From positions 1-36,525 of the forward strand of contig DYPS01000020.1 of NCBI GenBank assembly GCA_020719775.1: DNA of 36,525 nucleotides, written 5' to 3'. Below are positions 31,801 through 36,525 of the stretch, piece after piece; the first letter of the stretch is position 1; each line of letters begins with the position of its first letter. A program made the position numbers and the translations under genes. The DNA comes from Desulfosporosinus sp. GTDB taxonomy: Bacteria; Campylobacterota; Campylobacteria; Campylobacterales; Arcobacteraceae. The notes below the pieces were generated by a model. That model had not been told where the DNA came from, searched no databases, and saw only the letters and a list, made by a program, of their open reading frames with translations.

Positions 31801-34800
31801 CCCATTTAACTAAGGTCTAGCAGATCCATACACAGGAAATGTTCCAATTTTGTCTCTATTTGATAACTTTACTTTATGGAGAAATCAATAATGTGGATTT
31901 TTAGGCTAGTAACTCGGATATACAACCATTAATGACTTCAAAACGATCGACAGTCAAAAAGGTGGACTTCAATTCCATAAAACAAATTTCACAAAATAGT
32001 ACGTAACGGCTCAAAATTCAGTAATTGTAGGATTTTCAAGTGGAAACTCACCTGATAATATCGATAGTTATTATAAAAATGGAAGAGGGTTAATCGCCTC
32101 CAGAACAGACGGTCTCTTGGTAAGCAACATCACTTTTGTCAATTTTGGCCCAACCATGACTCCACTACAATCTTGTAGTTAGTGTTGGAACTTAAAACTT
32201 TGGGTTGTTGGTTCAAAAACCACCTAATTCTAAAAGATCACATATACTAATGTGACTGGAAATTACATATTTTGGTAAAAATGGAGAAGATAGATTTTTA
32301 TTGATCGAGATGGAACACTATTAAAGCCTTTAGTTGACTCATTTTTGCCGTCAATATCACCTCAAACTTCCGGAACTATCACCCCATATATCAATAGTTT
32401 AAATCAAGATCACTGCTATAATATAACTGATCCAGCATGGAATGCATCGGTTTATTGCGATTCAACCATTACCTTAAGAAGTATTTTATTCTAAAATGCC
32501 ATGCCTTATATCAATTTTTAGTCTATTGATATCAAAGTTCATTTATTGGACGATCCAATGGACAACTTTACTTTGCTAAGTCTAACCGATGATGATTTTA
32601 CTCAGTAATATCTGATAGTTATAAAGCCGTTGAGCAAGGATATTCCATTTTCTTGGGCAATGCCATTCGCAGTTAACAGAACATATAATGTTCACTGGAA
32701 ATTAGGTATAGATTTTGATCATGTCGCAATTGCCCCATCTAGACTATGGCTATAAACATAAGGAGTTGTTCTTAGGTTTAACTATAGCGATCATCGGTAA
32801 CTGTATAATATTGGAAAGTGGTATCAACAAAAATACAATGTCAATAATACTAAGCAAAATGCCTTACTTGATCCTTTAGCATGCTAAACGGAGATTATTA
32901 TCATGATGTAGATAACAGATACTTGTTCGTTTGTGTCAGTGGAAGAAACAAGCAAATTAGAGAATGGACTGATGTCAACGCCGTAAAATGCTTAAATTAT
33001 TGTCCAACATAAGTTCCTGGTCTGTAAAAGTAGAATTTCGCAAGGTATTGGTATCAAAATGTGAGTCAGTGGAACTTAACAGATTCAAGCGGAAATCCTA
33101 GAGTGCCAGCAGCTGGATAAAATGTAACAATTCCTTATGCATGGAATTTAATAATGGATCAAGATCCACCCCTTCTAAACTATTTGGAAGTTCAAGGAAA
33201 TCTAATATTTGATAAATCTAGAGATAACAGACTACAGGCCCATTATATTTGGGTTTCACAGGGTAATATAACTATCGGATCTGCAGAGAGTCCTTTCACT
33301 AATAAAGCCTAGATTGTTCTACATGGTGAAAAAGACGATCCTTATCTCGTTATAGACGAAAATGCATCAGGTAACAAAATGCTTGTCAACACTGGAGGGT
33401 TACAATTTTTCGGAAATCCTCCTAAAAATGTATGGACCAGATTATCAGCTACTGCCCTAATTGGAGATTCGTCAATAACTGTTGCAGATGATATAACAGG
33501 CTGGAAAGTTAATGATTATGTAATAATTGCGCCAAGTTATGATGGAAAGAAATAATTTGAGAAAGTCCAAATCACGAGTATTACCGGTAAAACAATTAGT
33601 TTTACACCTTCCCTTACCTATGAGCATTATGGAGCTGTAAGTACAACCATTTCAAATACATTTGGTGTCCTAGATGCTAGAGCAGCAGTTGGATTATTAA
33701 CAAGAAATATTAGAATAACTAATGCATCAGATGCAAACGGATGGGGATGCAGAGTTCTCAACTATGGTTATTATCAATTGCCTTAGTCATTAAGTGGAGG
33801 TTAAGTTTTGTTAAAAAATGGATATTTACAATGGAATGGAGTTGAATTAGATGGTTGCGGTCAGTATGATACAACATATGCAGGCTTAAAAATTGATAGA
33901 GTAGGATTTAATGACCCTTCAGCACTAAATCCCGATATTCAAGCACTTTATAATGGATACCCAAAGACATAAATAAACAGTTCATCTATTCATGCATGTT
34001 ATGGTATGTGCACTTGGACCTCCGATTCAAAGAATGTTTCGCTTAACAACAACGTATTTTTCTGGGCAAGGAAATTCCTTGTATATGTATAAAGAGTCGA
34101 TAAATACAACTTCACAAACAATTTATTGGTTGGAGCAAGAAAAAGAGATGAACTTACTCCAATTTTATTGCTAACACACATGCCAGATGATATAGCTGCC
34201 TATTAACAATACACAGCAATAGATTTCGCAAATGGCCAAGTTCAAGTCTCAAACAACTTAGTTCAAGGCTCATAAGGAGAAGGATTCGTTTTTCCATTTA
34301 CTACATGTGATAGGATAAATACTTACAACTTTTATGATAACACAGCTGGTTCATGTGAAATCGGCTTCATGTTTTAAGGTTTGAAAGGACAGACATGTCT
34401 AGCCGCTTCAAAATTTGTAACTTATGCAAGTTAAATTGGTCTCATGGCAAATCCACCAGGTAGTTCACTAAAGACTCATGTATCAAAATTTATTCTTCGC
34501 TGATAATCGAAGAGGAATTACTCTGAGATATGCTCATTAAATCGATGATAATACTGTCATACTGAAAGATTCATATTTTACTGGTATTTCTAGACCAAAC
34601 TGTCTTTCGTGCTATTCGGAATCAAAATTATCCTATTGTAATGGAGGATTTGCTGTTAGAATGTTCTCAGGAACAATTTCGGGTTAAAATTTCCCATTGA
34701 TTAAGCCAGCTGTCGGATTTGATGTAATCTGTACTCAAGAATCATATGACTTTAAATCGTATTTCAATAACGTAACATTTGAAAATTATTACCATACTAA

Positions 34801-36262
34801 TCCACTCATACCGTATTGCAGTAATATGAGCGTTTTTAGAAGACATGACGCAGCTTCAGATGGTGTTGCATCAGTATATATGACGAAATCACTTTGCTTA
34901 AACTGTCAGAATACAACTTGGGCATATTTTGAAAAACCAAATCCAGCATGGCAAGGATGGTTTGGAGGGTGTGGTCAATTGGATTGCACTGGACCAAACA
35001 ACTACTTTATTTATGATCAAGATGGAAATGTTACAGGAAGTCCCAGTCAAATTTTAGCAAATAATTCCATGATCGGTGATTACGAAAGTGCCTGCACCTT
35101 TATTCCATAAATTAAAGGATATCATTGCGCAATGGTAGATTTAGCAGTTTTATAATATGAATCAATCGCACCAGATTTCAACAAGAGAATTATGTGGCCG
35201 GTCTTCTTATTTTATGATGGTGGAAATTGGACAACAACTACAAACGGATGGAAATAATGGGTTTGGAATGGAGCCTAACCTATGAATACAAGACTGGCAA
35301 GATTTTGGTCAGTAATCAAAGTGCAAAAAACCTATAATCTCACATATTCAAGTCAACCTCCTTCAGATTCAAGATTCCAAATCCAAAAAAGACTGGACCC
35401 AACAGGAAACCCAAATGACTGGGCAATTATCAGAATCTATTACCCACTTCCAAATTCAATAGAAGTGTTAGTCAAAAATACAACTGGAAAGGACATCGTT
35501 GTAAAACCCTTCCCTATTAAGTAAAATGTTCCAGTTGATTTATCTCAATATACAGGAGTATGTGGGGCCAACAACTTCCATTATCAAAATGGTACAATAG
35601 AATTCGTCGTCAATGGAGTCTAAAATTGTCAAGTCAGAGTCAGACTATCAAGTTATATCCAACTATCTGCTAGAATCAGCATCCCAATCGCAGACTTCTA
35701 TTCTAACAATGGAGTCACAACATTTATCACAAATATTTGCGCATTTTTAGGAATCGATACCGGAAGACTAAAAATAGTTGGTGTCAAAAGCGGATCAATA
35801 ATTGTTACAGCAGTTATTCATGCAAATGGTAGTAGTTTAGACACCTCAACAACATCTTCAACTTCCCAAGCTGCAATAAATGCAAATTTACAAGCTTTGG
35901 CAGCTAAAGCAGTAGCCGGAATGCAAAGCGGAGCTATTAACGTTGGCGGTCCTCTTATTGACGTAAGTTCCTCAGTCGTAGTACTAAACTCAGACGGTTC
36001 AGTATATTCATAATCTTAAGTTTCTGGCGGCAATATGAAAATAATTTTATTAGCAACAATAATCCCAGTAGTGGTAATCATAGTAGTTGTTTCAGTTGTC
36101 TGCTACTTAAAGCGAAAGAGAGAAAGAGTAGGATCTGCTGAGATCATAAGTTAACAGTCATACAATTCCAGTTAGCTCAAGTAATACAAAAGAACAACCA
36201 TAAAGGTGTCTTAGGTTCCTTTCTAGATAAACAAGATGGAGGACACCTGGTACAACCAATGA
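28883..36262 (+). pseudogene. 5'-truncated, frameshifted tandem copy of the fibrocystin-like gene
   Basis: It is collinear with 20980-28654 of the intact gene, from mid-IPT through both G8 and beta-helix regions to the transmembrane helix (IILLATIIPVVVIIVVVSVV-type) and the TGA at 36260-36262. It lacks the signal peptide, the PA14 domain and about the first 1,100 residues. Four frame breaks are visible: +1 base near 30020; a 290-bp deletion at 30834/30835 that removes most of G8 domain 1; -1 base near 32887; and +1 base near 34450-34475. Within each block the frame is open under the UGA-only code, and most differences from copy 1 are synonymous or conservative. This suggests long functional life before recent inactivation. 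An ATG at 28908 opens the first block but gives no secretion signal. Confidence 0.85.
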
Positions 36263-36275
36263 GAAAGATTGAAGA

Positions 36276-36525
36276 TCAATTTGTACATTAGTACATTAGT
36301 ACTTGATAATTTGATACATTAAACATTGAATTAAATAATTATAGATTTATCTACTAAAATTGAGAACATTAAAAGTTTTCTTGGTCAAGATATTCTTTTG
36401 TATTTTCTGCATTTTTGTATTAAAATTAATTGCATGCTTTTTTATATTTCTTCGGTTCTATGTTCATCTTTTTCATTATAATATTCAAATTATTACTTTG
36501 ACTTTGATTCACTCTTTCAATTTCA
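36276..36525 (-). CDS. C-terminal end of an unknown gene entering from the right edge
   Basis: The minus-strand frame is open from the window edge to TGA 36276-36278, 82 complete codons with several TAA/TAG as Gln. Sample motifs are EIERVNQSQSNNLNIIMKK, KKYKKACNQFQYKNAENTK and a final SNYQVLMYQCTN. It is Asn/Gln/Lys-rich and hydrophilic, with no recognisable domain. It converges on the fibrocystin-like pseudogene with 13 bp between stop codons. The reading depends on composition only, so certainty is moderate. Confidence 0.55.
36283..36302. repeat. Short tandem repeat (GTACATTA, 2.5 copies)
   Basis: GTACATTAGTACATTAGTAC lies just past the pseudogene stop and inside the 3' end of the right-edge minus-strand ORF. 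It contains overlapping GTAC palindromes; no function is inferred. Confidence 0.7.

Noticed and set aside
20980-36262. Assembly duplication as the explanation for the two fibrocystin-like copies
   Set aside because: Large parts of the copies differ clearly, mostly at synonymous sites, so they are real paralogues. The near-identical blocks alone could still hide a local misassembly.
1-36525. CRISPR arrays, insertion sequences, rRNA or tRNA genes
   Set aside because: No spaced direct-repeat arrays, transposase-like frames, terminal inverted repeats or tRNA-like cloverleaf were seen; the region is eukaryotic.

Overview
The window is nuclear DNA of a ciliate that reads UAA and UAG as glutamine and UGA as the only stop. 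Standard-code reading breaks everywhere at TAA/TAG. Reading these as Gln gives long, compositionally normal proteins that end at TGA on both strands. One is a recognisable DNA polymerase delta small subunit and one is a 3,660-residue fibrocystin-like protein. Two very small introns (20 and 22 nt, GTA...AG) are inferred because they restore frames. This intron size plus this code resembles Paramecium-type (peniculine) ciliates, but the genus is not proven. Genes are packed 10-450 bp apart, which looks more like macronuclear than micronuclear DNA.

Layout, 1-17.6 kb: the C-terminally cut gene of an unknown two-copy family (1-728, minus) and its decayed paralogue (1273-2164, minus); a 74-residue DPY-30/RIIa-like dimerisation protein (2405-2629, plus); an 844-residue coiled-coil protein (2771-5305, minus); a 1,494-codon ORF of unknown function (5754-10238, plus); a minus-strand tandem array of SPRY-domain genes (10330-14940) holding two intact copies, one broken copy with an internal duplication, one N-terminal relic and one internally deleted hybrid; POLD2 (15202-16453, minus); and a poorly resolved minus-strand coding remnant (16646-17211).

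Layout, 17.6-36.5 kb: a complete secreted/type I membrane protein of the PKHD1/PKHD1L1 (fibrocystin) family (17646-28654, plus) with IPT repeats, a PA14 domain, a discoidin-like insert, two G8 domains, beta-helix regions and one C-terminal transmembrane helix. It is followed head-to-tail by a second copy (28883-36262) that lacks the 5' third and carries four frame-breaking indels, so it is a pseudogene. A minus-strand gene of unknown function enters from the right edge and ends 13 bp from it.

The genes do not form one pathway. The recurring theme is local tandem duplication followed by decay, seen in three unrelated families (fibrocystin-like, SPRY/coiled-coil, and the unknown family at the left edge), with patchy near-identity that points to gene conversion in the fibrocystin-like pair. 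All calls come from hand translation; no database search was run.
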